A DNA stretch of 64,000 nucleotides from Agelas oroides (taxonomy: Eukaryota > Porifera > Demospongiae > Agelasida > Agelasidae). The stretch lies in the NCBI GenBank assembly GCA_949130485.1, contig OX422183.1, positions 17,559,632 through 17,623,631 on the forward strand, in the 5' to 3' direction. Made by a program: the position numbers and the translations under genes. The first letter of the stretch is position 1. Each line of letters starts with the position of its first letter. The notes beneath the pieces are model-generated. The model did no database searches and was not told where the DNA came from. It saw only the letters and a program-made list of their open reading frames with translations. Below, in pieces: positions 53,770-64,000 of this stretch.

Positions 53770-54710
53770 TAGCCTCGTCCCCAGGAGGTTGGAAGCTAGT
53801 AATTAGTGATACGCACGAAGTAGCAATTAGTCCTACGTGATGACGTAATCATACGGGCTGCCATAGAGGCCTATAGTGAAAGGTGAAATCGATTTACACA
53901 AACAGCTTTCGTTTGTTTGGGACGATATTCACTCAGTAGATGCTGCCAGGTGAGCTCTAGATCGACCGCTATAGCTCTTCCCTATACGCGAAGCATTTGA
54001 GTGTTTCCTTGGGAATCCCCGCGAAACATTTTGCGCGTCGTAAAATGCCATAGTGGTCGATCTAGAGCTTACCTGACAGTATCCACTGAGCGAGTTTTGT
54101 TCCAAACGAACAGTTGTTCGTGTAAATCGATTTCACCTTTTGTATGGGCCTCCATGGCAGCCTGTATGATTACGTCATCACGTAGCACTAATTGCTACTT
54201 CGCACGATCGCGCGCGCCGCTAATTACTATCTTCCAACCTCCTCCGCCTCATCCCCAGGCCCCACCCAAAAATCGGGAAAGGGGCCTGGTGTCACTTGCA
54301 AACTTTCTCGTATGTGCTGAGTCAGCATATTATGTAAGAATTACATGCCTTACGTGATCACGTGGTAGCCAGCTACTGTGACAGTGACATTACAGAGTAG
54401 ATGAATAGATCTTGCTACGAAGCGACTACAGACAAATCCTGTGGGGCAAGAGTAGTAGCCTAGCAAGCGTAACTACGCTCTAAGTTTCTGAAATCCGAGG
54501 TTTATAAAAAGTCTGCTTGCCTCGTTCCCATTTTCAAATGGTCTTGGAACGAGTCTACTACTTTCACGTGTCAAGAATTTAGTAATTGGTAATGGACGAA
54601 CGTGATTCCTCTACTCCAAACGAAGACTGCTGACACAGCACATACGGGAATTTTTGCAAGTAACACCAGGCCCCTTTCCCGAGTTTTGGGTGGGGCCTGG
54701 GGACGAGCTA
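53770..54710. mobile_element. 9-bp-TSD TIR element, TAGCCTCG family, 941 bp
   Basis: The ends TAGCCTCGTCCCCAG and CTGGGGACGAGCTA are inverses. Exact duplication CACCAGATC at 53761-53769 and 54711-54719. The left TIR is split by a nested palindromic element (53786-54242); the TIR resumes at CCCCAGGCCCCACCC. The right part (54288-54590) is closely similar to 62553-62845. Confidence 0.87.
53786..54242. mobile_element. Nested palindromic element GAGGTTGGAAG
   Basis: The left arm (GAGGTTGGAAGCTAGTAATT) and the right arm (AATTACTATCTTCCAACCTC) are inverses. Further inverted segments include TCGATTTACAC and CTCTAGATCGACC with its partner at 54058. CCTCGTCCCCAG before it and CCTCATCCCCAG after it are consistent with a target duplication. 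Overall it forms a near full-length hairpin. Confidence 0.75.
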
Positions 54711-54719
54711 CACCAGATC

Positions 54720-55080
54720 AGAGGAGGTTGGACACGCTTACGGACGTGCACGGAACTCCGTGTCACGTATGGTTAGCCAGATCAGCGTGGCGACGGCTGT
54801 CGAAGGGCGTTTTTGTACTTGTCCTGTCGCGGGAACTAGGACCTGTAGGAGCATCATACTCGGTTCGCAGATAGTTGAGATGGGATCCTACTGCTCCTGT
54901 GTATCTGTGGCGCTGGGGAATCAAAACTTCGCAGCAAGAGCGAGTTAAACCCAGAGCGTGATTAAGATGACCTGGAGGACGGTACTTTGAGCAGTTGTAG
55001 CTCCATAACGCAACGGGCTATGAAGCTTGGACTTGCGTTGGATGAAAGAAGAAAGACGGCTGATTCCAGTGATGTGCATT
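54720..55080. other. No gene recognised
   Basis: GC-rich for this window, with several open frames but no family resemblance. Confidence 0.4.
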
Positions 55081-57130
55081 TGTGGGGGTGACACCCTTAT
55101 TGGTTTTGGAGCTACAGAGCTTTGAAAGTTGACAAGATTTGGGAAATGTGAAAATAGGCTACAATTTAGGAGCTCATATCTTCCGGTCAGATCATGCTAT
55201 TGTGACAGAACTTGCACCGAAATGAACCCCTTTCCATGTACTTTGTTAGGGTTGACAACGTGAAAATTAAGATATAGAGTAACACTAAAATAAGTATATG
55301 GTTGGAATAGTTGTTCATCTGCTAGTAGTAGATGAGCATTTTTTTTGTCCGGAATCTCTACGTTAGTGGAAACGGCGACGATTTCTCCAGGGCGTTGGAG
55401 TCAAATATTTGGGAAATACGTAATTTGCTCACGTGCGAAAGTTTCAAGAGAAGCGTGCGATGTTCTTTTGGGCTCTTGTAACGTACCAGCAACTGCCTCA
55501 GATTGTAACAGACCCATATCAGTGGCAAGACTTTAATTTTCGCATAGATAACTGAAAGAGTGCTATTTCGCCGATTCACTCAAGCTCTGTATCGAGATAT
55601 ACGAGTTGCAAAGACACTGCACCTTGCTTTATTGTTGCCTTGTTGGTACCTATCATTGCATGTGGTCACCTTTTAAAATGCTTGTTGAAAGTCACTAGTT
55701 CAGAATACCCGTACTAGGCTACATAGAAAAGCAGGATGTTGCCTCACAACCTCCAGTAGGCATAATGAAATTGATCGCTGCACTTAGAATCATGAAGTTT
55801 GCCTCGAGTTAAGTGAGAATATGTGGCTGTTTCCTTGGCTTCTTTTAGAAAGTCACTTGTTCTGAGAGTGAATAGTTATTTATAGGAAGCCATGATACAG
55901 TATGACTTGTTTTGTCAAAACTTCAAGGCCGTATAGACCTCAAAGATGAATTGGCATGTGGTTCTGTCACATTCGAAGCTGTAGACTTCCAAGATGTATA
56001 TTCATGTGTTTCGTAGCTGGTGATACTGGAACAGTTTTATACTACAATGCTATACTGTAGATACAACATACTTGTATGTGAGGCCATACAACAGCATCTA
56101 TTATTGACCCACTCTATTATTGTCCCTGCTTTGTCACTTTGTAGATTCATGCACCTTTGGCTTAGTAGAGGTAGTGGGACTAAAACCAGTACTACTACAT
56201 AAAGGTGTTTACTTCGCTTCTGTCTGCCTTTGTTATCGTGCCATTGTTATTGTTTTGTGTTCACATGCAGACTGAGAAGATCCATGCACAAACTTGACAA
56301 TAAACTGCTAGAGGCTTTTACAGGCCCCTGAAATTGCTGTTCATATATACATAGAGCACTCAATTTATTTATATATATGTGAATTCAAGGTTCATTGATA
56401 ATTCTTTCCGAACATTGCCCTGAATCAGTGTGACTTGACTGACTCTTCTTAGAGATCCAAACCTGACAATGCATGATAATGGCTTCCTATCACTTTTTAG
56501 AGTTTGTCCAAGGACTAACGTAGCTGGAAATGTAATTTCAAAGCTCAGCCACCAACTATTGTTTTAGTAGACCAATTTTTAGACGATTTCTTCTAAACCA
56601 TGGTGTTGCAGTGTAGTACAAACACATCCTGTTTCCATGGAAATCAACATTTTCGTCCAACTTTTTGCACAGTGCATCTCACCATAGGCAAAGTAAAACT
56701 ATGAGGGTATAAATGTTTTCTACTTGTAAAGTTCATTTTTCATGTTGACAACCCTAACTTTGTGATGATCTCCACATTGTTGGTGACACCCCATACAGAT
56801 TTGGAGTAATCCAGCTTTGAAGTTGACTATAATTGTGAAAGACGTAAATCTGGATAAAATTCACTCACCCGTATCTCCTCAACAGAGAAGACAGTGGTGA
56901 TGGGACTCACACCAAAATGATGCACATTCTATATACTTTCTGATGATATCCATATTGTTGGTGACATCCCATACAAATTTGGAGCTATACGGCTTTGAAG
57001 TCAAAATATAAGTAGAACTCAATCACCTGTGTCTCCTCAGCAAAGAAGACAGTGGTGATGGGACTCTCACCAAAATGAAGCACATTCTGTATACCTTCTG
57101 ATGATATACAGATTTTCTGTGACATAATAT
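55081..57130. repeat. Diverged tandem repeat tract with TTTGGAGCTAT core
   Basis: Units recur at about 55095-55270 and 56750-57125. Each has GGTGACA(C)CC, TTTGGAGCTA(T/C)A, GCTTTGAAGT and, in the later units, TCTCCTCA, GACAGTGGTGATGGGACTC and CACATTCT, spaced about 130 bp. Between them (55300-56740) nothing was recognised. The same core is found in the units of the inverted duplication at 40.4-44.4 kb. Confidence 0.65.
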
Positions 57131-57135
57131 CATAG

Positions 57136-57318
57136 TGTGACAGTTTAATGATTGAACTTTGACTGATTAGCTAAAGATCTGTATGTGGCCCCTTTGTCTT
57201 TGTACTTGTAATAGAGGCGCAGAGGCGCCCGGTTGTTGTGCAATATGTTGTGTAAGGAGTTTGAGTCTCTGTTGAGTTGTGTTCAAGATATATCTCCATA
57301 ATAAAGACCACGATTACA
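57136..57318 (+). repeat. 5' LTR (183 bp)
   Basis: It begins TGTGACAGTTTAATG and ends ACGATTACA, with canonical TG...CA ends. It includes an AATAAAG polyadenylation-like signal at 57299-57305. Confidence 0.92.
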
Positions 57319-57319
57319 C

Positions 57320-57337
57320 TGGCGTAGTCGGCAGGAT
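57320..57337 (+). promoter_or_regulatory. Primer binding site, tRNA-Ser type
   Basis: TGGCGTAGTCGGCAGGAT one base after the LTR is the complement of the 3' end (with CCA) of metazoan tRNA-Ser(AGA) as I recall it, over 18 nt. Confidence 0.8.
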
Positions 57338-57363
57338 CCAAACCGCAACATCGATCGACAGTG

Positions 57364-58180
57364 ATGGCAACTAAACCGATTGTGCTCCCCGACCCGTTCA
57401 ACGGGGAAGGATCGTGGACCGAGTGGAAGTACCATTTTGGGAACGTCGCCAAGGTGAACGGGTGGAACGACGTGCAGAAACTCCAGTGGCTGCGGGTTCG
57501 CCTGACGGGGCGTGCACAACGAGCGGTCCAACGGGTGGACAGTGGAGCGTCTTTCTCCGATACTGTTAAGGCGTTCGACGAGAGGTTCGAACCACAGAGT
57601 AGGCAGACTCGCTATCAAGCTGAGTTCCAAACTCGGAGGAAGAAGAGAGCGGAGGGCTGGGCGGAGTTCGCCGAAGATTTGAAGATGCTAGTGGACAAGG
57701 GCTTCCCCGATCTATCCGAGGAGGCGAAGGAACAGCTCGCACTACAGACTTACCTCCAACAGTTGGAACAGCCTCAAATCGCGTTTGGTGTGAAGCAGAG
57801 CCTGGCGGCCTAAGACACTTGACTTGATGAAGCCGTGACCGCGACCATAGAAATGGAGACCTATTTGCCAGCGTCGTCCAGAGTGCCAGTGGCGATGTGC
57901 GAGCCGGAGGACGAGTCAACAGAACTGGCCACAATCGCTCCTGTCTCCGATACCACGGCGAAGCTCGCCAGTCTGATCGAGCGACTTGTTGAGCGAGTGG
58001 AGAAGCTTGAGCAGCAAGCAGGTCCGAAGATGCAGCAACCGGGGGCCAGTTACTCCGCCAGAAGAGTTTCGCGGGCTAGCAGATCCCGAGCAGCTAGCGG
58101 GGCATGTTGGAACTGTGGTGTGCCCGGGCACTTTGCGGGAGACTGTCGCCGGAACCGTCCCTCCTCGCAGGGAAACTAGG
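57364..58180 (+). pseudogene. gag: gag with CCHC zinc knuckle, two in-frame stops
   Basis: ATG 57364 opens a capsid-like protein (WTEWKYHFGNVAKVNGW, a RVRLTGRAQRA segment typical of gypsy capsid). It is interrupted by TAA at 57811-57813 and TGA six bases later, then continues in the same frame to a zinc knuckle CWNCGVPGHFAGDC (Cx2Cx4Hx4C) and a stop at 58178. The stops separate capsid from nucleocapsid. Confidence 0.85.
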
Positions 58181-58267
58181 TACCCTCGGCGCGGAGTGCC
58201 GAGCGTCCGAGGGCTAACACATTAAGGCTCATCACACTAGAATACCCGTTTCCCCTATTACCCCTGC

Positions 58268-60088
58268 AGGTGGCTATCGGATGGCCTGTACCATCAACGG
58301 GGTGTTCATACCTTTCCTGTTAGACACGCGGGAGCAGCTGCAACACTGCTGCGGAAAGATACCTGGGAACGTGTGAATGCAGGCAACCAGCTAAGTTTGC
58401 AGACTTACTCAGCAGTGCAGTTAGTTGGGGTGGATGGCTCACCACTAAAAATTCATGGCTGTGCAACCGTTGACCTGCGCCTGAAGGGACACAGCCTATC
58501 CACCGACATTATTGTGGTGAGTCCACTCACTGCAGAGGCTATATTGGGCCTGGACTTCCTGAGGGAGCATCAGGCCCATATTGATTTGCCCAACCAACAA
58601 ATCCACCTGGCTAGCCAAGGTCTCCTCTACCCTTGCAGGCACCCTTGCAGGCCCCCTCACCCCTTCCAGGAGTAACTAGCCGGATTGCTGTGCGAGCTGT
58701 TGAAAAACTGGAGATACAACCTCGGTGTGAAGTTGAGTTGATGGCCAGTGTTGACGAGTCAGGAGTCCAGGGGACATGGTTGTTGGAAGAGTCTACCAGG
58801 AAGTGCCCACCCACATCTGTAGCTCGAGCACTTGTGCGAGTTGTGTCCAATCGGGTGCCTGTCCGTCTCCTCAATGCCCGATCCGAGCCTGTCATCGTTT
58901 ATGCAGGAATGGAAATTGCAACCCTGGAGCAAGCTGAGGTCCCAATTGAAGGAAGCTGGATCTGACCTGAGCTCAGAAGAGAGAGAGAGGTTTCAAGACC
59001 TTCTATGTTCCTATGCAGATGTGTTTGCAAGCTCCACCACTGATTATGGACAGACCAGCCGGCTAAGACACTGCATTGATACAGGAAATGCTGTACCCAT
59101 TCGACAGCCTGTTTGCCGCCTTCCCCCTCAACAAAGAGACAATGTTCGACAACTGATTGGAGAGATGCTGGAGAAGGGAGTGGTGGAGAGGTCAATCAGC
59201 CCCTGGGCCTCTCCTATAGTACTTGTGCGCAAGAGAGACGGTACGATGCGGTTTTGTGTAGATTACCGAAAGATGAACAGCATTACCCGCAAAGATGCCT
59301 ACCCACTACTACGGATCGATGCAACCATGGATACTTTGGCAGGCTCCCAATGGTTCAGCACACTTGATCTACTGAGCGGGTATTGGCAAGTGGAGGTTGA
59401 GGAAACTGATCGGGAGAAAACAGCATTTTGCACAACAGAGGGCTTGTTTCAGTTCCGGGTGATGCCATTCGGTCTGTGCAATGCACCCGCGACCTTTCAA
59501 AGGTTGATAGACCTTGTTCTGGCTGGACTCCAATGGTCACGTTGCCTCGTGTACATTGATGATCTCATCATTGTAGGCAAGTCCTTCCAGGAACATCTCA
59601 GGAATTTGCAGGAAGTTCTCCAGCGTCTACGGGAGGCAGGCCTCAAGCTCAAGCCATCCAAGTGCATCTTCTTTCAGTCATCAGTGAAATATCTCGGACA
59701 TGTTGTTTCTCGAGAGGGAGTAATGGCTGACCCAGATAAAGTTAGAAAGGTTGCCACCTGGCCTGTTCCCACCTCGACCAAGGAGACGCAGAGCTTTCTT
59801 GGCTTTGCAAGCTATTACCGGCGGTTCATTCGAGATTTTGCTGAAATTGCCAAGCCATTGCATCGGTTGACAGAAAAGACTGCGCCCTTCAACTGGACAG
59901 TTGAGTGCCAAGCTGCATTCCAAGAGCTGCGACAACGACTGACATCAGCCCCAATTCTTGTTCACCCAGACTTTAGTCAGCAGTTCGTTTTGGACACCGA
60001 TGCTAGTGATATCGGCATGGGAGCAGTGCTGTCTCAAGTGGATAGGGAAGGTTGGGACGAGCCATTGCGTATGGAAGCAGATTATTGA
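58268..60088 (+). pseudogene. pol: pol: protease and reverse transcriptase, frameshifted
   Basis: The protease region lies at 58268-58670. The active-site Asp-Thr is at about 58322, but a one-base insertion right after it shifts the frame, so the following Gly is lost. A linker reads in another frame to 58965. The RT region from about 58967 is open to 60088, with WASPIVLVRKRDG, VMPFGLCNAPATF and the catalytic YIDD (CLVYIDDLIIVG). It enters RNase H (DTDASDIGMGAVLSQ) before the frame shifts again near 60055. RT is thus intact internally, but the polyprotein is not. Confidence 0.88.
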
Positions 60089-60666
60089 GCAAAGCAGAGA
60101 GGCGGTACTGTGTGACCCAGCGAGAGCTACTGGCTGTGGTTACTTTTACCCGGCATTTCCGTCCCTACCTTGTGGGACAACGCTACCTCCTCCGCACTGA
60201 CCATGGATCTCTCACCTGGCTGCAGAATTTTCATGAGCCAGAAGGTCAGTTGGCACGGTGGCTAGAACAGCTGCAAGAACTTGATTTTGAGATTGTCCAC
60301 CGAAAAGGCAGGAAGCATACAAACGCAGATGCTTTGTCCCGACGGCCATGTCAGCAGTGTGGCAGAGACAGCCATTTTCCCCCTATACCTGCTTCTCAGA
60401 TCTCAGTCACTACCATGAAGGTATCTCAGATTCCTGGTGTGCTCAGCATTCGAGAGGAGCAGTTGGCCGACCCTTCCCTGGGCATGATCCTCAGAGGAAA
60501 GGAAGCAGATCAAAAGCCAAGTCTAGACGGAAAGTGTGTGAGCAGATCCAACCGCCGACTCCTGCAGATCTGGGATCAGTTGAGGATATGTGATGGAGTA
60601 CTCTGTCGTCAATTTGAAGCCACAGATGGGAGGAGTGCAGTTATCCAGGTGTTAGTCCCCAGGTGA
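60052..60666 (+). pseudogene. pol: pol: RNase H, shifted frame
   Basis: It continues the RNase H reading after the frameshift (SRLLSKAERRYCVTQRELLA, YLLRTDHGSLTWLQ, HTNADALSRRPC), ending at TGA 60664. The HTNADALSR end motif is typical of gypsy RNase H. Confidence 0.85.
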
Positions 60667-60689
60667 CTACGGGAAGAGGTGCTAACTGA

Positions 60690-61890
60690 TCTTCATGTCA
60701 TTTAGGAGTTGAGAAGACCCTGGCTCGAGTACAGGAACGCTTTTACTGGCCAGGATACCATGATGATGTCCGAAACTGGTGTCGTTGTTGTGCAGCATGT
60801 GCCACCCGCAAGAACCCGGCACCAAAATCAAGGGCACCGTTATCCAGTGTGAAAACAGGATACCCAATGCAAATAGTGGCTATGGACATTCTAGGACCAC
60901 TCCCAGAATCAGAGGCTGGCAACAGCTACATCCTGGTGGTTGCAGATTATTTCACATGATGGACTGAGGCTTACGCAATCCCAAACCAGGAGGCTATCAC
61001 AGAGGCTAAAAAACTCACTGACGAGTTCTTTTTCCGGTTCTCCCCACCTGAGCAACTCCATTCAGACCAGGGTCGAAATTTTGAGTCAGCTGTGATCACC
61101 GACATCTGCAAGCTACTGGCAGTGAGGAAGTCCCGGACGACACCTTATCACCCGCAATCGGATGGACTAGTGGAGAGGTGTAACCGAACACTCCTCTCTA
61201 TGTTGGCTACTGTGGTTGCGGAACGACCATTTCAATGGGAAGACCACCTGAGAAGATTGTGCATGGCATAAAACACCAGCGTCCATCCCACCACCGGATA
61301 CACTAGGCAAGCCAGAATGCCTATCGACATCATGTATGGATCTCCAGGGCCTGAACCAGTGACAGTGTCTGAATATGCCTAGCTCCGGACTCCGCAACAA
61401 TCTTGAATCTGCCTATGAGTACGTTCGTGACAAGATGGGTCGCACTCTGGATCGGCAGAGGGATATATATGACCGAAAGGTACATGGAAAACCTTTTGAG
61501 AAAGGAGACCTTGTCTGGCTTCATTGCCCAGCGGTCCCAAGAGGCCGGTCCAAAAAACTGCACCGGCCTTGGAGTGGGCGGTGTCCAAATTGTCGGATGA
61601 AACATATCGTATCCAGAACACGACAGCACCTGGTGGTCCATTTTAATCGGTTGAAGTTGTATCCACCAGACACACGATTCGATAAGGAGGTCCTAGCACC
61701 CACACATAGTGCACCGAGGCCATCTGATGATGGTAGTCCAGGGACGAATACGGAACTTGTTGATCTTCATGATGACATGCCAGCCACGCCGCCCACACCT
61801 CGCTACCCAAGTCGCACTCGACGACCTCCTGCATGCCTATTTGGCAGACTACATTTCCCATTGAATACAGGACGTATCGTTCTTCCGTGA
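60690..61890 (+). pseudogene. pol: pol: integrase, several stops
   Basis: The zinc-binding part (HLGVEKT...CRCCAACATRK), catalytic core with MDILGPLPES (D), LHSDQGRNFES (D) and SDGLVERCNRTL (E, DD35E) are visible. In-frame stops at 60957-60959 (after DYFT), 61269-61271 (after LCMA) and 61380-61382. A last open part (from about 61383) contains the GPY/F-like KGDLVWL...KLHRPWSGRC segment and a Pro-rich tail ending at 61890, just before the purine tract. Confidence 0.87.
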
Positions 61891-61901
61891 GAGGGGGGCT
61901 T
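61889..61901 (+). promoter_or_regulatory. Polypurine tract
   Basis: GAGAGGGGGGCTT immediately precedes the 3' LTR; it is the expected plus-strand primer for reverse transcription. Confidence 0.8.
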
Positions 61902-62084
61902 TGTGACAGTTTAATGTTTGAACTTTGACTGATTAGCTAAAGATCTGTATGCGGCCCCTTTGTCTTTGTACTTGTAATAGAGGCGCAGAGGCGCCCAGTT
62001 GTTGTGCAATATGTTGTGTAAGGAGTTTGAGTCTCTGTTGAGTTGTGTTCAAGATATATCTCCATAATAAAGACCACGATCACA
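61902..62084 (+). repeat. 3' LTR (183 bp)
   Basis: Same length as the 5' LTR; four substitutions (for example GATTGAAC to GTTTGAAC, GTATGTGG to GTATGCGG). It ends ACGATCACA before ATAG. Confidence 0.92.
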
Positions 62085-62552
62085 ATAGAAATTTGAGGCC
62101 ATCTTGCTCAGAAATCATGTGAGATTTTGCTGATAAAAATAAACATCTCTGAGGACAGTGATTGGACTTACACAAAAGATGCACATTCTATGTACTTTCT
62201 GGTGATACCTACTCATAGTGGTGATGTCCCATTTATTTTTGGACCTTTGTTTTTGAAAGTATTATCTACTCAAGTATAGCCAACAATGTGGAAGTGATAT
62301 GAGCGCACACTTTTGCGACATTGTAACCTAGCAACGATCAAAACATTTTGCCGCCAACCCGTTCAAAAAAGGTACGGATACTCGAATAGATGTGAACAAA
62401 TTTTACTGTTGTAAGGGAAGTGCTACGTAATAATTACCGATCTCGCGATCTCATTGGTCATTACCCGTTTTGGGTAATAAGCCCAAGAAATTCGACTTCG
62501 TTCACCAGACCGTTTCTCGCCGGGAGGCGCGCGCGGGCGGGGCACGAGACTA
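62085..62552. other. Continuation of the TTTGGAGCT repeat tract and a TIR remnant
   Basis: GATGTCCCATTTATTTTTGG and TTTTTGAAAGT (62220-62270) continue the 130-bp repeat theme interrupted by the retrotransposon. A right end of the TAGTCTCG family (GGGGCACGAGACTA) lies at about 62538-62551 without a left partner. Confidence 0.5.
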
Positions 62553-62846
62553 TGGTGTCACTTTCTCGTATGTGCTGAGTCAGCATATTATGTAACAATT
62601 TACATGCCTTACGTGATCACGTGGTAGCCAGCTACTGTTGACGATGGCATTACAGAGTAGATGAACAGATCTTGCTACGGAGCGACTACAGACAAATCCT
62701 GTGAGGTAAGAGTAGTAGCCTAGCAAGCGCAACTATGCTCTAAGTTTCTGAAATCCAAGGTTTATCAAAAGTCTGCTTGCCTCGTTCCCATTTTCAAATG
62801 GTCTCGGAACGAGTCTACTACTTTCACGTGTCAAGAATTTAGTAAT
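62553..62846. repeat. Partial copy of the 53770-54710 element
   Basis: It is closely similar to 54288-54590 (GTGCTGAGTCAGCATATTATG, GTGATCACGTGGTAGCCAGC, CTTGCCTCGTTCCCATTTTC). It ends where the 62847 element begins. Confidence 0.8.
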
Positions 62847-63933
62847 GGCCGACTTGCATGATGACGTCACGTACGAGGGCTGGGGTAAAACTTCGACGGC
62901 GTGCCATAGAGAATGTATAGGGATTTTGTAGTCCTCCTGATAAACACCGTTATAACTTGTGATCAACAGTAGCTGTTCGCGCTCTTTTTGCATGCATTGA
63001 CCACAGCAGAATGTTCTTCAGACGTTGCGCAACGTTTCGGCTAGCATGCAAAGCTATGGACAGCGTTCATGAGTCCCAATTATAATCGTTACAACTGCCC
63101 TTGAAGTTACCTCAAGTTAGAGTCAGCGTCAGTGATAACTTACCTTGCTTGAATAGATCGTGTAGAAGGCGCAGAACCGGCTGCCCGCCCACATATACAT
63201 GCACTCCCATGATTTAGCCATGGTTCAGCCACACTTTGCCATGCCATAGCTATAAGCTAAAATTGTACATACAGAACAACGGTTTAACACTGATTGTGCA
63301 AGTTCAGCTGTGCTCTTTCTGGACAGAAGAGCTCTTTGAGGATTGTCTCTTGGATCTGCACACAGCACAGTTCATGGTCACCTTAGTCGGCATCTAAGGA
63401 GAGCATCAATTTTGGCCCTGTGAAAGTGTACGGAGGGGAAGAGAGTCTACTCTCTGGTTACCCTCTCCAAGAAAAGGCTGCATACCCACATGAAGTACAA
63501 CAGCATCCCAGCAGCTGAAACTTATTAAATCATACAAATTCAGCTGTATATCTGGCTTATTCATGCCTTCCCACCCGCCCCATGAACACAATATAGACAA
63601 AAAGGTGGCTTACAAACAGTTTCAAGACAGAGGTCTTAGCCGTTTTCCAGAAATAGTACAATGGCCCGTTGGGAGACATCATCAGTTGAACCGTCGGCAG
63701 CTTTCCAGTCAATTAACGCCACTCACCGTATGGCAATACAGCCGTCGGACTCGCTTATGAATACACCAACTCTTTGGGTAGCAAATATTAGCGCATGGAG
63801 ACGCTCAGTCTTTCCGCGTAGCAAACTGATGGATCATCTCAACACGCGTTTGGAATTCCCCATACATTCTCTATGGCCAGCTGCGGAACTTTTACCCCAG
63901 CCCTCGTACGTGACGTCATCATGCAAGTCGGCC
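62847..63933. mobile_element. TIR element GGCCGACTTGCATGATGACG, 1087 bp
   Basis: The first 44 bp and the last 44 bp are exact inverses, with inverted similarity extending to about 80 bp (CCATAGAGAATGTAT). No target duplication is visible. Interior open frames have no recognised domain. Confidence 0.82.
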
Positions 63934-63942
63934 AGGCGCCAG

Positions 63943-64000
63943 TAGTCTCGTCCCCAGACCAAATTTTTCGCGCGCGCCCTGCGGACTCGTCGAAAAATAG
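63943..64000. mobile_element. TAGTCTCG-family element, left end, cut by window border
   Basis: TAGTCTCGTCCCCAGACC through GTCGAAAAATAG is the same as the start of the element at 53368. The rest lies outside the window. Confidence 0.85.

Larger units (their letters stand above)
57136..62084 (+). mobile_element. Ty3/gypsy-type LTR retrotransposon, 4.95 kb, disabled
   Basis: Order: LTR, tRNA-Ser-type primer site, gag, protease, RT, RNase H, integrase, purine tract, LTR. RT before integrase defines Ty3/gypsy. The two 183-bp LTRs differ at 4 positions (2.2 percent), so the insertion is not recent but not ancient. 4-bp target duplication ATAG (57132-57135 and 62085-62088). No envelope ORF. Stops and frameshifts occur in every domain. 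Confidence 0.93.

Overview
The window looks like a repeat-rich stretch of an animal nuclear genome, most probably a sponge (demosponge). This rests on short-intron eukaryotic gene structure, phase-1 extracellular-domain exons (Ig, FN3, Calx-beta) of the kind sponges carry in large receptor families, Helitron-type coding remnants, a Crypton-type tyrosine recombinase and a lineage-typical protein of unknown function. Species assignment is inference: there is no rRNA, mitochondrial or marker gene to settle it.

Only one host-like gene is convincing. On the + strand, exons for an Ig domain (5502-5846), an FN3 domain (8522-8845), an LDLa-like segment (26479-26550), a Calx-beta domain split over two exons (28648-28806 and 28906-29136) and a transmembrane segment (30201-30332) all have phase-1 boundaries. 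They could be one type I receptor of at least 25 kb with transposon-filled introns, or two neighbouring genes. An intact 497-codon Crypton-type recombinase (35219-36712, minus) and a degraded two-part gene of unknown function (48644-49932, minus) follow.

Nearly everything else is mobile DNA. 0-8 kb: a Helitron (154-3320), two long hairpins, a TTAA-flanked MITE inside an integrase fragment, and nested TA-flanked MITEs. 9-17 kb: TIR elements, a 70-bp higher-order minisatellite and a nested cluster of 9-bp-TSD elements. 16-19 kb: a scrambled LINE. 20-21.5 kb: a second, truncated Helitron. 22-32 kb: pogo-like and 9-bp-TSD elements in the candidate receptor introns. 34.8-37.2 kb: the recombinase between two related 20-bp minisatellites. 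38-44.4 kb: a Helitron-related ORF remnant and a 4-kb inverted duplication holding a minus-strand mini-Helitron. 45-49 kb: PIF/Harbinger-like and 9-bp-TSD elements plus a broken Tc1/mariner-like transposase. 50-52 kb: two tandem TIR elements built of 20-bp and 40-bp repeats immediately upstream of a start codon. 52-54.7 kb: three transposons inserted one after another at the same target. 57.1-62.1 kb: a Ty3/gypsy LTR retrotransposon with several disabling lesions.

The dominant structural signal is a set of non-autonomous elements with ends TAGCCTCG... or TAGTCTCG... and 9-bp target duplications, 40 bp to 1.1 kb long. I traced at least a dozen complete copies by matching both ends and the flanking duplication. 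The 9-bp duplication suggests a Mutator-like (MULE) source, but no matching transposase is in the window.
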